A DNA stretch of 64,000 nucleotides, taken from the NCBI RefSeq assembly GCF_001634625.1, contig NZ_LRSE01000005.1, positions 124,001 to 188,000 on the forward strand, given 5' to 3'. Every line of letters starts with the position of its first letter. Position 1 is the stretch's first letter. Position numbers and translations under genes: made by a program. Source of the DNA: Croceicoccus bisphenolivorans (GTDB lineage Bacteria; Pseudomonadota; Alphaproteobacteria; Sphingomonadales; Sphingomonadaceae). The notes under the pieces are model-generated. The model worked only from the letters and a program-made list of their open reading frames with translations. It was not told the origin of the DNA and did no database searches. Shown one piece after another: positions 54,714 through 63,899 of the stretch.

Positions 54714-55310
54714 ATGAACGCGAGCCCCCCCTTTCTGCGCGCCGAGAACCTGGCCTGCCGCCGTGGGGACAGGCTGCTGTTCGCCAGGCTGTCGCTGTCG
54801 GTCGATGCGGGAGAGGCGCTGCACCTTTCGGGCGCGAACGGGATCGGCAAGTCCAGCCTGATCCGCATCCTTGCCGGATTGCTGCGTCCGTTCGAAGGTT
54901 CCGTGCACAAGGCAGGCGCGATGGCGCTGCTTGACGAACGCCCCGCGCTTGACACGCATCTGCCGCTGGGGCGGGCGCTGGCGTTCTGGGGGCGGGTGGA
55001 CGGCATTGCGCCCGCGCGGCTGGACGAAGTGGCGCAATCCGTCGGTCTGGGCGATCTGCTCGACGTGCCGGTGCGCTTCCTGTCGACGGGGCAGAGGAAG
55101 CGCGCCGCGCTCGCCCGCGCCATCGCCCAGGACGCGCCGGTATGGCTGCTGGACGAGCCGCTCAACGGCCTCGACACGGCATCGGTCGCCACGGTTGAGG
55201 CTTTGGTTGCAGATCATTGCGCGGGCGGGGGCCTGTGCCTGCTCGCATCGCACCAGCCGGTCGCCGTTCCGAACCTTGCGCGGCTCGAACTTTCGGACTT
55301 TGCAGCATGA
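54714..55310 (+). CDS. ccmA: heme exporter ATP-binding subunit CcmA
   Basis: A 198-residue ABC ATPase driving release of heme-loaded CcmE in cytochrome c maturation. Walker A is [16 protein letters not shown], the signature is [18 protein letters not shown] and Walker B is [14 protein letters not shown]. Slightly short but complete. Its original stop lies in the first unit of a 14-bp tandem duplication, followed by ccmB. Confidence 0.93.
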   Translation: MNASPPFLRAENLACRRGDRLLFARLSLSVDAGEALHLSGANGIGKSSLIRILAGLLRPFEGSVHKAGAMALLDERPALDTHLPLGRALAFWGRVDGIAPARLDEVAQSVGLGDLLDVPVRFLSTGQRKRAALARAIAQDAPVWLLDEPLNGLDTASVATVEALVADHCAGGGLCLLASHQPVAVPNLARLELSDFAA

Positions 55311-55330
55311 TCGGGGCAGCATGATCGGGG
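55303..55330 (+). repeat. 14-bp tandem duplication creating a five-codon mini-cistron
   Basis: CAGCATGATCGGGG occurs twice in tandem (55303-55316 and 55317-55330). The first ATG (55307) is out of frame with ccmB. It reads ATG-ATC-GGG-GCA-GCA-TGA, encoding MIGAA, and its stop overlaps the real ccmB ATG (55321). Seen directly. Confidence 0.8.
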
Positions 55331-55971
55331 CGATCCTCAAACGCGACATTGCGCTCTTGCTGGGCGGCGGGCGGCGGGGCGGAGCCATGTTGCCCATCCT
55401 GTTCTTCCTTGCGGTCGCCATGCTCTATCCCTTTGCCGTGGGGCCGGATGCGAAACTGCTGGCGCGCACCGGCGGCGGCGTCGTGTGGGTCGCGGCGCTG
55501 CTGGCGGCGATCCTGCCGCTCGACCGGCTGATAGAGCCGGATCTCGAAGCCGGTGTCTTCGACCAGCTGGCCCTGCGCGGCATGGCAGACGAGGTGACTT
55601 GCGCGATCCGCATCCTTGCCCACTGGCTGTCCTTTGCCGTGCCGCTGATGCTGGCAACGCCGATCGCGGCGGTTCTGCTGGGCCTGTCGGGCGCGCAGTT
55701 GATGACGCTGGAACTGGGCCTGCTGGCGGGAACGCCGGGGCTGGCGGCACTCGGCGTCGCGGTTGCGGCGGTAACGGCGGGCCTGCGCGGCGGGGCGGCG
55801 CTGGCCGGATTGCTGATCCTGCCGCTGGCCGTGCCGCTGCTGATCTTCGGCGCGGGCAGCCTGTCGACCGGTGGCGAAGGCGGCATCGCGCTGACGGGGG
55901 CGGCCAGTCTCGTGCTCGTCGCGCTCAGCCCCTTTGCCGCGGGCGCGGCGCTGCGCGCAGCCCGAGAGTAG
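55321..55971 (+). CDS. ccmB: heme exporter membrane subunit CcmB
   Basis: A 216-residue membrane protein with about six helices. Seen: MLPILFFLAVAMLYPFAVGP, VVWVAALLAAILPLDRLIEPD, LEAGVFDQLALRG and ILAHWLSFAVPLMLATPIAAV, all CcmB-like. It forms the membrane part of CcmAB(CD). Translation probably depends on coupling to ccmA through the mini-cistron at 55307. ccmC is not adjacent; a cysteine synthase gene follows. Confidence 0.92.
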   Translation: MIGAILKRDIALLLGGGRRGGAMLPILFFLAVAMLYPFAVGPDAKLLARTGGGVVWVAALLAAILPLDRLIEPDLEAGVFDQLALRGMADEVTCAIRILAHWLSFAVPLMLATPIAAVLLGLSGAQLMTLELGLLAGTPGLAALGVAVAAVTAGLRGGAALAGLLILPLAVPLLIFGAGSLSTGGEGGIALTGAASLVLVALSPFAAGAALRAARE

Positions 55972-56054
55972 GCGCGCGGATAGGGGCAGGCATCCCCCGC
56001 GCAAACTTTTCTTCATTGCCCTGACAGGTTCGGCGTCTTACCTCTCGCCCCGCA

Positions 56055-57062
56055 ATGATTACCGTATCCGACACCCTTTCGCTTATCGGCAATACGCCGC
56101 TCGTCCGCCTTGCCGGCCCCAGTGCGGCTGCCGGCTGCGACATCTTTGGCAAGTGCGAGTTCGCAAACCCCGGCGCTTCGGTGAAAGACCGCGCGGCGCT
56201 GTGGATCGTGCGCGACGCGGAAAAGCGCGGCGTGCTGAAGCCCGGCGGCACCATCGTCGAAGGGACGGCTGGAAACACGGGCATCGGCATCGCGCTGGTC
56301 GCCAACGCGCTGGGTTACAAGACGGTCATCGTCATGCCGGAAACGCAAAGCCGGGAGAAGATGGACACCCTGCGCGCACTGGGCGCCGAGCTCGTCCTCG
56401 TCCCCGCTGCGCCGTTTTCCAACCCCGGCCACTTCGTCCACACCAGCCGCCGCATTGCGGAGGAGACGGAGAACGCGGTCTGGGCCAACCAGTTCGACAA
56501 TATCGCCAACCGCCGCGCGCACATCGATAGCACCGCGCCTGAAATCTGGGAGCAGATGGAGGGCCGCATCGACGGCTTTACCTGTGCGGTCGGCACCGGC
56601 GGCACGCTGGCGGGCGTAGGCATGGGGCTGAAGGAGAAGGACGAGGATGTCACCATCGCCCTGTCCGATCCCTATGGCGCGGCGCTTTACGAATACTACG
56701 CCCATGGCGAGCTGAAATCCGAAGGGTCTTCGGTGGCAGAGGGCATCGGCCAGGGCCGCATCACCGCCAATCTGGAAGGTGCGCCGGTCGACACGCAGTA
56801 CCGCATTTCGGATGAGGAAGGCCTCGAATGGGTGCGCCGCCTGCTGGCAGAGGAAGGCCTGTGTCTTGGCCTGTCCAGCGGCATCAACGTGGCTGGCGCG
56901 GTGCTGCTGGGCCGTGAACTGACGCAGCGGCTGGGCCGTCCGGCGCGGGTGGCCACGATCCTGTGCGACACCGGCTTCCGTTACCTGTCCAGCCTCTACA
57001 ACGCGGAATGGCTGGAGAAGAAGGGCCTGCCGGTCTTTCCCTGGCTGAAGGAAGGCAACTGA
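56055..57062 (+). CDS. cysK: cysteine synthase (PLP-dependent)
   Basis: A 335-residue beta-family PLP enzyme that makes cysteine from O-acetylserine and sulfide. The PLP lysine is in FANPGASVKDRAALWIV, the substrate loop is VEGTAGNTGIGIALVA, and the phosphate loop is VGTGGTLAGVGMGL. The C-terminal block ILCDTGFRYLSSLYNAEWL is typical of CysK/CysM of alphaproteobacteria. CysK is favoured over CysM by resemblance only. There is no promoter-like feature distinctive enough to call upstream. Confidence 0.9.
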   Translation: MITVSDTLSLIGNTPLVRLAGPSAAAGCDIFGKCEFANPGASVKDRAALWIVRDAEKRGVLKPGGTIVEGTAGNTGIGIALVANALGYKTVIVMPETQSREKMDTLRALGAELVLVPAAPFSNPGHFVHTSRRIAEETENAVWANQFDNIANRRAHIDSTAPEIWEQMEGRIDGFTCAVGTGGTLAGVGMGLKEKDEDVTIALSDPYGAALYEYYAHGELKSEGSSVAEGIGQGRITANLEGAPVDTQYRISDEEGLEWVRRLLAEEGLCLGLSSGINVAGAVLLGRELTQRLGRPARVATILCDTGFRYLSSLYNAEWLEKKGLPVFPWLKEGN

Positions 57063-57064
57063 TC

Positions 57065-57409
57065 ATGGCCACGCCGGAAGCAGCGCCCGCCGATAACGCA
57101 TCGGGCCTCAAAGCATCCGGCCTGATGGGCACGCGGGCAGAAGCGATGCAGCGGCTGAAGGTCGGCGTCGGCGGCTTGCTGGCGGTGCTGTTCGTCGTGG
57201 CGACCGCCAGCTCCGTCATCCAGAGCACGATCGATGCCGACGATACCGGCACCGCGGTGGCAAAGCCCGAGGTGAAGACGGAATCGGCGAACGATCCGCT
57301 GGTCGACATCGGCGTCGCGCCGGAACTGCCGGGCGAAACGCAAGTTGTCGTCCCCGATCTTCCCGCCGAACAGATGCCGCCCGAAGCGCAAGAGGCCGCG
57401 GGCGAGTGA
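57065..57409 (+). CDS. small single-span membrane protein, hypothetical
   Basis: A 114-residue protein with a cytoplasmic N-terminus, one membrane helix (VGVGGLLAVLFVVATASSVI, about residues 34-53) and an acidic Pro/Glu-rich periplasmic tail. It begins 3 bases after the cysK stop and its own stop overlaps the next gene (GTGA). Similar small genes precede mraZ in sphingomonads as far as I recall. Role unknown. Confidence 0.75.
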   Translation: MATPEAAPADNASGLKASGLMGTRAEAMQRLKVGVGGLLAVLFVVATASSVIQSTIDADDTGTAVAKPEVKTESANDPLVDIGVAPELPGETQVVVPDLPAEQMPPEAQEAAGE

Positions 57410-58173
57410 TTTTCACGGTGAGGTCGCTTGCCACCGTTTTCGCCGCACCGGTCATGCTGGCCGCATGCTCGGCTTCTCCGACGGACCCTGCGCCGGTTGC
57501 AACCGAAACGGCGCTGGCCGATAGCGGCGAAAAGCCCGACCTGCTGCTGTTCACCAGCCTGCCGATCTACTGGTCCGAAGGCGGGCTTGGCGACATGTTG
57601 TCTGCCGATGCGCCGGTCCATTGGGCAAGAACGGCGCTGGAGGCGCGCTACGATCTCGTCCCCGTCGATACGCTGACATCGCTTCCCGCGAACGGCACCC
57701 TGCTGATGGCCCAGCCGCGCGCCTTGTCGGCGGAGGAGAACGTAGCGCTGGACGATCATGTGCGCGGTGGGGGAAGGGTGGTCCTGATCGTGGACCCGAT
57801 GCTGGATGCGCATTCGGCCTACGGCCTTGGCGACAGGCGGCGGCCGGAGGCGATCTCGATGCTGTCCCCGATCCTTGCCCGCTGGGGTCTCCGGCTCGTG
57901 CCGGACGGGCGGGAGGCTTACGAGGCGCAGTGGGGTTCCCGCACTTTCGCGGTGGAGGAAGGCGGGCGCTTCGAACTGGCGAGCGGCGGCCACGACAGCG
58001 TGTGCCATCTGGTGGACGATGCCCTGATCGCGCGGTGCAACGTGGGCAACGGCAAGGTCATGCTGCTGGGCGACGCGACGTTCCTTGCCCACGGGGAAAA
58101 TGCGGGAGCGGACGGTGCGGGCCTGTTGGCCGACCTGATCGCAGCCGCCGAAACGCCGCCATCCGCCCCCTGA
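57406..58173 (+). CDS. DUF4350-like lipoprotein
   Basis: A 255-residue lipoprotein. The signal peptide ends in lipobox LAAC (about residues 18-21). The mature domain resembles the GldG/DUF4350 Rossmann-like fold: DLLLFTSLPIYWSEGG, LLMAQPRALSAEENVALDDHVRGGGRVVLIVDPML and GKVMLLGDATFLAHGE. Its relatives sit with gliding or secretion ABC transporters, but none is adjacent. The start is GTG in GTGA overlap with the preceding gene; an in-frame GTG at 57418 is an alternative. Confidence 0.78.
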   Translation: MIFTVRSLATVFAAPVMLAACSASPTDPAPVATETALADSGEKPDLLLFTSLPIYWSEGGLGDMLSADAPVHWARTALEARYDLVPVDTLTSLPANGTLLMAQPRALSAEENVALDDHVRGGGRVVLIVDPMLDAHSAYGLGDRRRPEAISMLSPILARWGLRLVPDGREAYEAQWGSRTFAVEEGGRFELASGGHDSVCHLVDDALIARCNVGNGKVMLLGDATFLAHGENAGADGAGLLADLIAAAETPPSAP

Positions 58174-58542
58174 ACCGGGGATTTCACGGGCGGTGAACCC
58201 TGATTCGGGGAAACTGCGGGAATTTTGCGGGACAGTCAGGCGATTCTGCCGGGAAAACACGGGAAGCGGCTTGAATCCGGCCCGCATTTGGCCGATTCTG
58301 GGCCTCGATTGGGCGAAGGAAGGCTGCCTGGAATGACGGATTTCCACTGGTTACAGGCGCTGAGCCGTAATTTCCCGTAATTTCCCCTTTCATCCCCGAT
58401 AAACCCGAGGTATTACTTCCAGCATTCATGGAACGCATGATTTGCCGCGCCCCCAGCGGGCGTTTCCGGGCAGTGCCAAGGCACGGCCGGGTACGGGAAA
58501 GTCGTGTGTTTCGGGGGTTTTACACTTGGGTTCGGGGTTTTC
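58174..58542 (+). promoter_or_regulatory. mraZ upstream region with phased GGGA-type boxes
   Basis: No gene is supported in these 369 bases. Direct GGGGA/CGGGA boxes begin at 58207, 58217, 58228, 58250 and 58260. Inverted copies TCCCG, TCCCC and TCCCC begin at 58373, 58383 and 58393, exactly 10 bases apart. MraZ is known to bind G-rich 5-mers repeated every 10 bp in its own promoter, so these are likely MraZ boxes. A GTGCC-AA-GGCAC palindrome lies at 58473-58484. Confidence 0.6.
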
Positions 58543-59046
58543 GTGGCGGGACGGCCATTCAGCTACAGGGGGCAGGGCTTTTCGCTTCGCGGCGAAAAGG
58601 GACGCTTCGTGCTGCCTCCCGCGTTCCGCAAGGTCGTCCGCGACAGCAGTCACGACACCAAGGTCCTCTGCGTCGCCAAGCATGATCGCTGGGACTGTCT
58701 GACCGGTTTCGGCCTTTCCCGTATGGACGAGCTGGAAGAACAGCTGGACCGTGAGGAAGAGCGTTCGATCCGCCTTGGCACCGATTTCGACCGCGATACC
58801 CGCTCGGCCCAGCTTTACGGCTTCATGGAAGTGCCGTTCGACGATTCCGGCCGCTTCATCATGCCCGAATACCTCGTCGAACTCGGCGGGCTGGAAGAAC
58901 AGGTGTTCTTCCAGGGCGGCGGTGCGTTCTTCACGATCTGGAACCCGGCAAAGCTCATGGAAATGGGCGACGACTGGGCCGCTGCGAAAGCAGCGTGCAA
59001 GGCGATGATGGCCGAAGGCGTCAAGCCGAAGCGGGGTGCGAAGTGA
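58543..59046 (+). CDS. mraZ: division/cell-wall cluster regulator MraZ
   Basis: A 167-residue MraZ, an AbrB-fold DNA-binding protein that usually represses the dcw cluster. Seen: [63 protein letters not shown] with [21 protein letters not shown]. The two related DxxGRxxxP-type units give the double-AbrB repeat. The start is GTG 58543; no ATG fits well. The stop overlaps rsmH (GTGA). Confidence 0.93.
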   Translation: MAGRPFSYRGQGFSLRGEKGRFVLPPAFRKVVRDSSHDTKVLCVAKHDRWDCLTGFGLSRMDELEEQLDREEERSIRLGTDFDRDTRSAQLYGFMEVPFDDSGRFIMPEYLVELGGLEEQVFFQGGGAFFTIWNPAKLMEMGDDWAAAKAACKAMMAEGVKPKRGAK

Positions 59047-60014
59047 GCGCTGCTTCCGGCCATGGTCCCCACATTCCCGTCCTGCTCGACGAAGTGATCG
59101 CCGCGCTCGATCCCAAGCCCGGCTCCGTCATCATTGACGCGACGTTCGGCGCCGGCGGCTATTCGCGCGCCCTGCTGGATGCGGGTGCAACCGTCCACGG
59201 GTTCGACCGCGATCCCGATGCGATTCGCGCGGCGAAACTGTGGAAAGAAACTGCCGGGGAAAACCCCCGTCTGGTCCTCCACCCCCGTCGCTTTTCCGAA
59301 ATGCTGGACGCAATGCACGAAGCTGGTGTGGCGGCAGTGGATGGAGTCGTCATGGATATCGGCGTCTCCTCAATGCAGCTTGACCAGCCCGGACGGGGCT
59401 TCGCCTTCTCGTCCGACGGCCCTCTCGACATGCGCATGAGCCAGGAGGGTGAGAGCGCCGCCGATTTCCTCAACACCGCGAATGAGGAAACGATCGCCGA
59501 TGTGCTCTACGAGTATGGCGAGGAACGCCAGTCGCGCCGCGTGGCCCGCGCCATCGTCGCCGCGCGTCCGCTGGAAACGACCGGTCAGCTGGCCAGCGTC
59601 GTCCGCAAGGCGCTGGGCTATCATGCCGGTGCGCCCAAGGATCCGGCGACCCGCAGCTTTCAGGCAATCCGCATTCACGTGAACGGCGAGCTGGACGAAC
59701 TGGCCGCAGCCTTGAATGCGGCAGAGGCTCTTCTGAAGGAAGGCGGCCGCCTTGCCGTCGTCAGCTTCCACAGCCTTGAAGACCGGATCGTGAAGCACTT
59801 CCTGCGCGATGCGTCGAATTCCGGGGCGGCGCCTTCGCGCCACATGCCCGACGTCGGCCCGTCGCACCAGCCCGTCTTCCGCAAGCCTGCCAAGGCGGTC
59901 CGCGCCGGCAAGGCCGAGCTGGACCGTAATCCGCGTGCACGTTCCGCCGTGCTGCGCGCCGCCACCCGCACCGCCGCACCCGCCCGTCCCGAAGCCGAGA
60001 GGATCTCCGCATGA
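59043..60014 (+). CDS. rsmH: 16S rRNA (cytosine1402-N4)-methyltransferase
   Basis: A 323-residue SAM-dependent methyltransferase acting on C1402 of 16S rRNA. Seen: [32 protein letters not shown] (SAM site), [18 protein letters not shown] and [19 protein letters not shown]. The start is GTG, overlapping the mraZ stop. The C-terminus is Ala/Arg/Pro-rich. ftsL overlaps by 4 bases. Confidence 0.96.
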   Translation: MSAASGHGPHIPVLLDEVIAALDPKPGSVIIDATFGAGGYSRALLDAGATVHGFDRDPDAIRAAKLWKETAGENPRLVLHPRRFSEMLDAMHEAGVAAVDGVVMDIGVSSMQLDQPGRGFAFSSDGPLDMRMSQEGESAADFLNTANEETIADVLYEYGEERQSRRVARAIVAARPLETTGQLASVVRKALGYHAGAPKDPATRSFQAIRIHVNGELDELAAALNAAEALLKEGGRLAVVSFHSLEDRIVKHFLRDASNSGAAPSRHMPDVGPSHQPVFRKPAKAVRAGKAELDRNPRARSAVLRAATRTAAPARPEAERISA

Positions 60015-60622
60015 CCAGCCGCACACGCATATCGTCGCTGCTCTGGACAGGGGCCGTCGTGCTGGCGACCGCGCTCAGTCTCGTGCTCATGCTGCAGGTG
60101 AAGGCCGTGAACAGCGAGATCGCCGAGACCGAGAAGGCGATCGTTTCCACCCAGCAGCAGATCGCGGTGCTGGAAACCGAATTCCAGACCCGCGCACGCC
60201 AGCAGCAGCTGGTCCGCTGGAACGAGGTGGATTTCGGCTATGTCGCGCCGCGCGCCGACCAGTTCCTCGATGGCCGCGCCCAGCTTGCCGCGCTTGGCAA
60301 GCAGGTGGAGATCATCGAGGACGAACCGATCCGCATGGCCGAAGGCGCGGCCGCGACGATGCCGGTGGTAGAAGAGGCCGCGCCCGTCCGCACGGCCAGC
60401 GCTGCCGACAGCAAGCCTGCGCTGAAGGGTGAGCCGGAGAAGGCCGCCAATACGGCGAAGCTGGATGCGCCCGTCCGGCTGGCGCAGGCACCTGCCATGA
60501 TGCGCCAGCTTGTCGCGGTAGACACCGTGAAGCCGAAACCGGCGCCCAAGGCGCAGGAACGCACCCGCTCCTTCGCAGAGCGGTTCGACATCGACACCGT
60601 CATCGCGGAAGGCAGGAACTGA
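60011..60622 (+). CDS. ftsL: cell division protein FtsL
   Basis: A 203-residue single-span protein placed where FtsL belongs. An N-terminal helix ([19 protein letters not shown], about residues 9-27) is followed by a short coiled coil ([23 protein letters not shown]). It joins FtsB and FtsQ in the divisome. A long Ala/Pro/Lys extension (about 110-203) goes beyond the usual 110-130 residues. Sequence identity in FtsL is always low, so the call rests on topology and position. Confidence 0.85.
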   Translation: MTSRTRISSLLWTGAVVLATALSLVLMLQVKAVNSEIAETEKAIVSTQQQIAVLETEFQTRARQQQLVRWNEVDFGYVAPRADQFLDGRAQLAALGKQVEIIEDEPIRMAEGAAATMPVVEEAAPVRTASAADSKPALKGEPEKAANTAKLDAPVRLAQAPAMMRQLVAVDTVKPKPAPKAQERTRSFAERFDIDTVIAEGRN

Positions 60623-62406
60623 TGGCATCGATCCCGCTCGGAACGGCCCAGGGCCTTTCCGGGCCCGGCGGCGCGCACCGCGTTGCACGGCATCTTTCCC
60701 CGCCCCCGTCCCGCTCCACGCCTTCGCGTCGGGCGGATCTTCGCGTTTCCACGCTGACGCTTGCGCGCAAGCGCGTGGCGCTGGTTGCCTTCGCTTTCGC
60801 CCTTGCAACCGCCGTGCTGGTCCTTCGCGTCGGCATGATCGGCATTTTCGGCGGTGCCGGTTCGTTCACGCCCACCGGCAATGCCCTGCTGCCCGATCGC
60901 GGCACCATCGTCGATCGCAACGGCGTGCCGCTGGCCCGCGATTTCAAATCCTATGCCCTGTGGTTCAATCCCAAGGCGATGGAGGGCGGCGACCCGCTGA
61001 CCCGTTCCCCGCGCGAAGTGGCGCAGAAGCTGGTCGCGATCTTCCCCGACATGGACGAGGCGGACCTCGAGAAGAAGCTCGCCAGCGGCAAGGGTCAGTA
61101 CTTGCGCCGCCGCATCCTGCCCGAAGAGGCGAACAAGGTGTTCCAGATCGGCGAACCGGCCCTGTCGCCGCCTGCCGAACCCAGCCGTTACTATCCCGAA
61201 GGCAACCTTGCCGCCCACGTGCTGGGCTATGTCGGCGCGGACGGGAAGGGCCGGGTCGGCATGGAGGAAGTCTACAACGGACTGCTGACCGATCCGGACA
61301 CGCGCGGAGCCGAACAGGTCCTGTCGATCGACGCGCGGGTGCAGGCCGCGCTGGAAGATGAATTGCTGCGCGGCATGGGTCTGGCGCAGGCAGAGGGCGC
61401 GGGCGGCATCGTGCTGGATGTCGATACCGGCGAAGTCGTGGCCATGGCATCGCTGCCCAGCTTTGACCCCAACCACATCGACGAAGCCGGCATGAAGCTG
61501 ATGTTCAACCGCGTGACCAACCAGGTCTACGAGCTTGGCTCCACCTTCAAGCCGCTGACCGTGGCCGCGGCGATCGATGCGGGCGTCATCACCAACCTTG
61601 CGCGCACTTATCCCGCCGGCGCGCCGCTGCGTGTGGGCCGGTTCTCGATCCGCGACAGCCACACCATCGGCGCCCACCTCAACGTGCCGGAAATCCTGAT
61701 CCATTCGTCCAACATCGGCACCGCGCAGATCGCGGACGAGCTGGGCAGCAAGCGGATGAAACACAAGATGGAGATGCTCGGCTTTAACGAGCGTCCCTAT
61801 ATCGAGCTTCCCGCCCGCGGCTTCCCGATCTGGCGCAGCGGTGAATGGCCGCGCCTGACGACGATGACCGTGTCATACGGCCACGGTATCGCGGTGACCC
61901 CGCTGCACCTTGCCACCGCCTATGCCGCGATGGTGAACGGCGGCATCTGGCGTCCGGCCACGCTGCACAAGATCGAGCCGGGCCAAGCGCCGAAGGGTCG
62001 CCGCGTCTTCAAGGAAGCGACAAGCGCGCGCATGCGCCAGTTGCTGCGCATGATCGTGACCGACGGTACGGGCCGCAAGGCCGATGCCCCCGGTTTCCGC
62101 CTTGGCGGCAAGACGGGTTCCGCCGAGAAGCCGGTTGACGGCGGGTACAAGCGGACCGCGCTTGTCACCACGTTTGCCTCCGCCTTTCCGATGGACAATC
62201 CCCGGTACGTCGTGATCACGATGTATGACGAGCCGAAGGGTACCGCGGCCACCAGCTACCAGCGCACCGCGGCATGGAACGCGGCCGCCGCCGTGGGCCG
62301 GATCGTCCCGCGCATCGGCCCGATGCTGGGCGTCTATCCGGACGAGAACCGCGACATCGACCTGACCGACGTGCGCCCCCTGATCGACAAGGGAGGGGCG
62401 CACTGA
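60622..62406 (+). CDS. ftsI: septal peptidoglycan transpeptidase FtsI (PBP3)
   Basis: A 594-residue class B penicillin-binding protein that cross-links septal wall. Membrane anchor about residues 48-72; PBP dimerisation domain about 85-225; transpeptidase with SxxK at Ser308 (GSTFKPLT), SxN near 363 (HSSNIG) and KTG near 497 (GGKTGSAEK). The N-terminal 40 residues are basic and proline-rich. It overlaps ftsL by one base (TGATG). Confidence 0.96.
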   Translation: MASIPLGTAQGLSGPGGAHRVARHLSPPPSRSTPSRRADLRVSTLTLARKRVALVAFAFALATAVLVLRVGMIGIFGGAGSFTPTGNALLPDRGTIVDRNGVPLARDFKSYALWFNPKAMEGGDPLTRSPREVAQKLVAIFPDMDEADLEKKLASGKGQYLRRRILPEEANKVFQIGEPALSPPAEPSRYYPEGNLAAHVLGYVGADGKGRVGMEEVYNGLLTDPDTRGAEQVLSIDARVQAALEDELLRGMGLAQAEGAGGIVLDVDTGEVVAMASLPSFDPNHIDEAGMKLMFNRVTNQVYELGSTFKPLTVAAAIDAGVITNLARTYPAGAPLRVGRFSIRDSHTIGAHLNVPEILIHSSNIGTAQIADELGSKRMKHKMEMLGFNERPYIELPARGFPIWRSGEWPRLTTMTVSYGHGIAVTPLHLATAYAAMVNGGIWRPATLHKIEPGQAPKGRRVFKEATSARMRQLLRMIVTDGTGRKADAPGFRLGGKTGSAEKPVDGGYKRTALVTTFASAFPMDNPRYVVITMYDEPKGTAATSYQRTAAWNAAAAVGRIVPRIGPMLGVYPDENRDIDLTDVRPLIDKGGAH

Positions 62407-63899
62407 TGCAACTCTCCGTGCTCCTCGAAAAGGCAGGCCTGGTGCAGAAGACCGGTAACGGGATTGCCGGAGAAGCGGACGTAACCGGTTTTGCCATCGA
62501 CAACCGCAAGGTCGCGCCCGGCACCGTGTTCGGCGCGTTTCAGGGCGGCACCGTCAATGGCGAGGATTTCATTCCCGCGGCTGTCGCTGCCGGCGCCGTT
62601 GCCATCGTCGCCCGCCCCGAAGTTACCGTTACCGGCGCGATCCACATCGCTAGCGAGGAACCGCGCAAGGCGTTTGCCCTGCTGGCCGCAGGGTTCTTCA
62701 CTCCGGTTCCGGCCACGATCGTTGCCGTCACCGGCACTAACGGCAAGACCAGCACGGTCGAAATGACCCGCCAGATCTGGCGCATGTGCGGCTTTTCCGC
62801 CGCCTCCATCGGCACGCTGGGCGTCACTACGCCGGACGAGAGCGTTTCGACCGGCCTCACCACGCCCGACATCGTCACGTTCCTGTCGAACATGACCGGT
62901 CTTGCCCGCGAAGGCGTGACGCACGTCGCCTACGAAGCGTCGAGCCACGGGCTGTCCCAATATCGCAACGAAGGGCTCGATGTCGCAGCGTGCGCCTTCA
63001 CCAACCTTTCCCGCGACCATCTGGATTACCACGCCGACATGGAGGCCTACTTCGCCGCCAAGATGCGCCTTTTTGACGAGGTTGTGTCCGACGGCGGTTC
63101 GGCAGTGGTCTGGATGGACGATCCGCGCTCGGGCGCGGTCTGCGAACATGTGCGTCGGCGGGGTCTGCGCCTGTTTGCAGTGGGCGAGCAGGCGGATGTG
63201 GCGCACGACGGCATCCGCCTGCTCGATCGCACGCCCACCGAACTGGGGCAGGACCTGAAGCTTGCCTGCAGGGGCGAGGAATTCACGGTGAAGCTGCCGC
63301 TGATCGGGGCCTATCAGGCGGCCAATGCGCTGGTCGCCGCAGGGCTGGTGCTGGCGACAGCGAACGACGACGGGCCGGCACCGAAGCAGGTTTTCGACTG
63401 CCTGTCGCGTCTGCAACCGGTGCGTGGGCGGCTGGAACGCGCCGCGATCAACCGCGCGGGCGCGCCGGTCTATGTCGACTATGCCCATACGCCAGATGCG
63501 CTGGAAGCCGCGATCTTCGCGCTGCGCCCGCATGTCACGAACCGCCTGATCACCGTGTTCGGCGCGGGCGGTGACCGCGACACCGGCAAGCGCGGACCGA
63601 TGGGCGAGATTGCCGCCGCCCATTCCGACATCGCCATCGTGACGGACGACAATCCGCGCGGCGAAGACCCCGCCGCCATCCGTGCCGCGATCATGGAAGG
63701 CGCGGGCGATGCCGACAACATTACCGAGATCGGCGGGCGCCGCGACGCCATCGCCGCCGCGATTTCACAGGCCGGGAAGGGCGACATCGTCCTGATCGCC
63801 GGCAAGGGCCATGAACAGGGCCAGATTTATGGACGCGCAGAGGCCATGCGCGTCCACCCATTCGACGATGTCACCGTAGCCAGGGAGTGCGCAGCATGA
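62406..63899 (+). CDS. murE: UDP-MurNAc-tripeptide ligase (meso-DAP adding)
   Basis: A 497-residue Mur ligase. ATP loop GTNGKTST lies at about 110-117. The meso-diaminopimelate specificity motif DNPR is near 415 (VTDDNPRGEDP), so it adds m-DAP rather than lysine. The N-terminal UDP-binding domain FAIDNRKVAPGTVFGAF is present. It overlaps ftsI by one base and murF by 4 bases. Confidence 0.97.
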   Translation: MQLSVLLEKAGLVQKTGNGIAGEADVTGFAIDNRKVAPGTVFGAFQGGTVNGEDFIPAAVAAGAVAIVARPEVTVTGAIHIASEEPRKAFALLAAGFFTPVPATIVAVTGTNGKTSTVEMTRQIWRMCGFSAASIGTLGVTTPDESVSTGLTTPDIVTFLSNMTGLAREGVTHVAYEASSHGLSQYRNEGLDVAACAFTNLSRDHLDYHADMEAYFAAKMRLFDEVVSDGGSAVVWMDDPRSGAVCEHVRRRGLRLFAVGEQADVAHDGIRLLDRTPTELGQDLKLACRGEEFTVKLPLIGAYQAANALVAAGLVLATANDDGPAPKQVFDCLSRLQPVRGRLERAAINRAGAPVYVDYAHTPDALEAAIFALRPHVTNRLITVFGAGGDRDTGKRGPMGEIAAAHSDIAIVTDDNPRGEDPAAIRAAIMEGAGDADNITEIGGRRDAIAAAISQAGKGDIVLIAGKGHEQGQIYGRAEAMRVHPFDDVTVARECAA

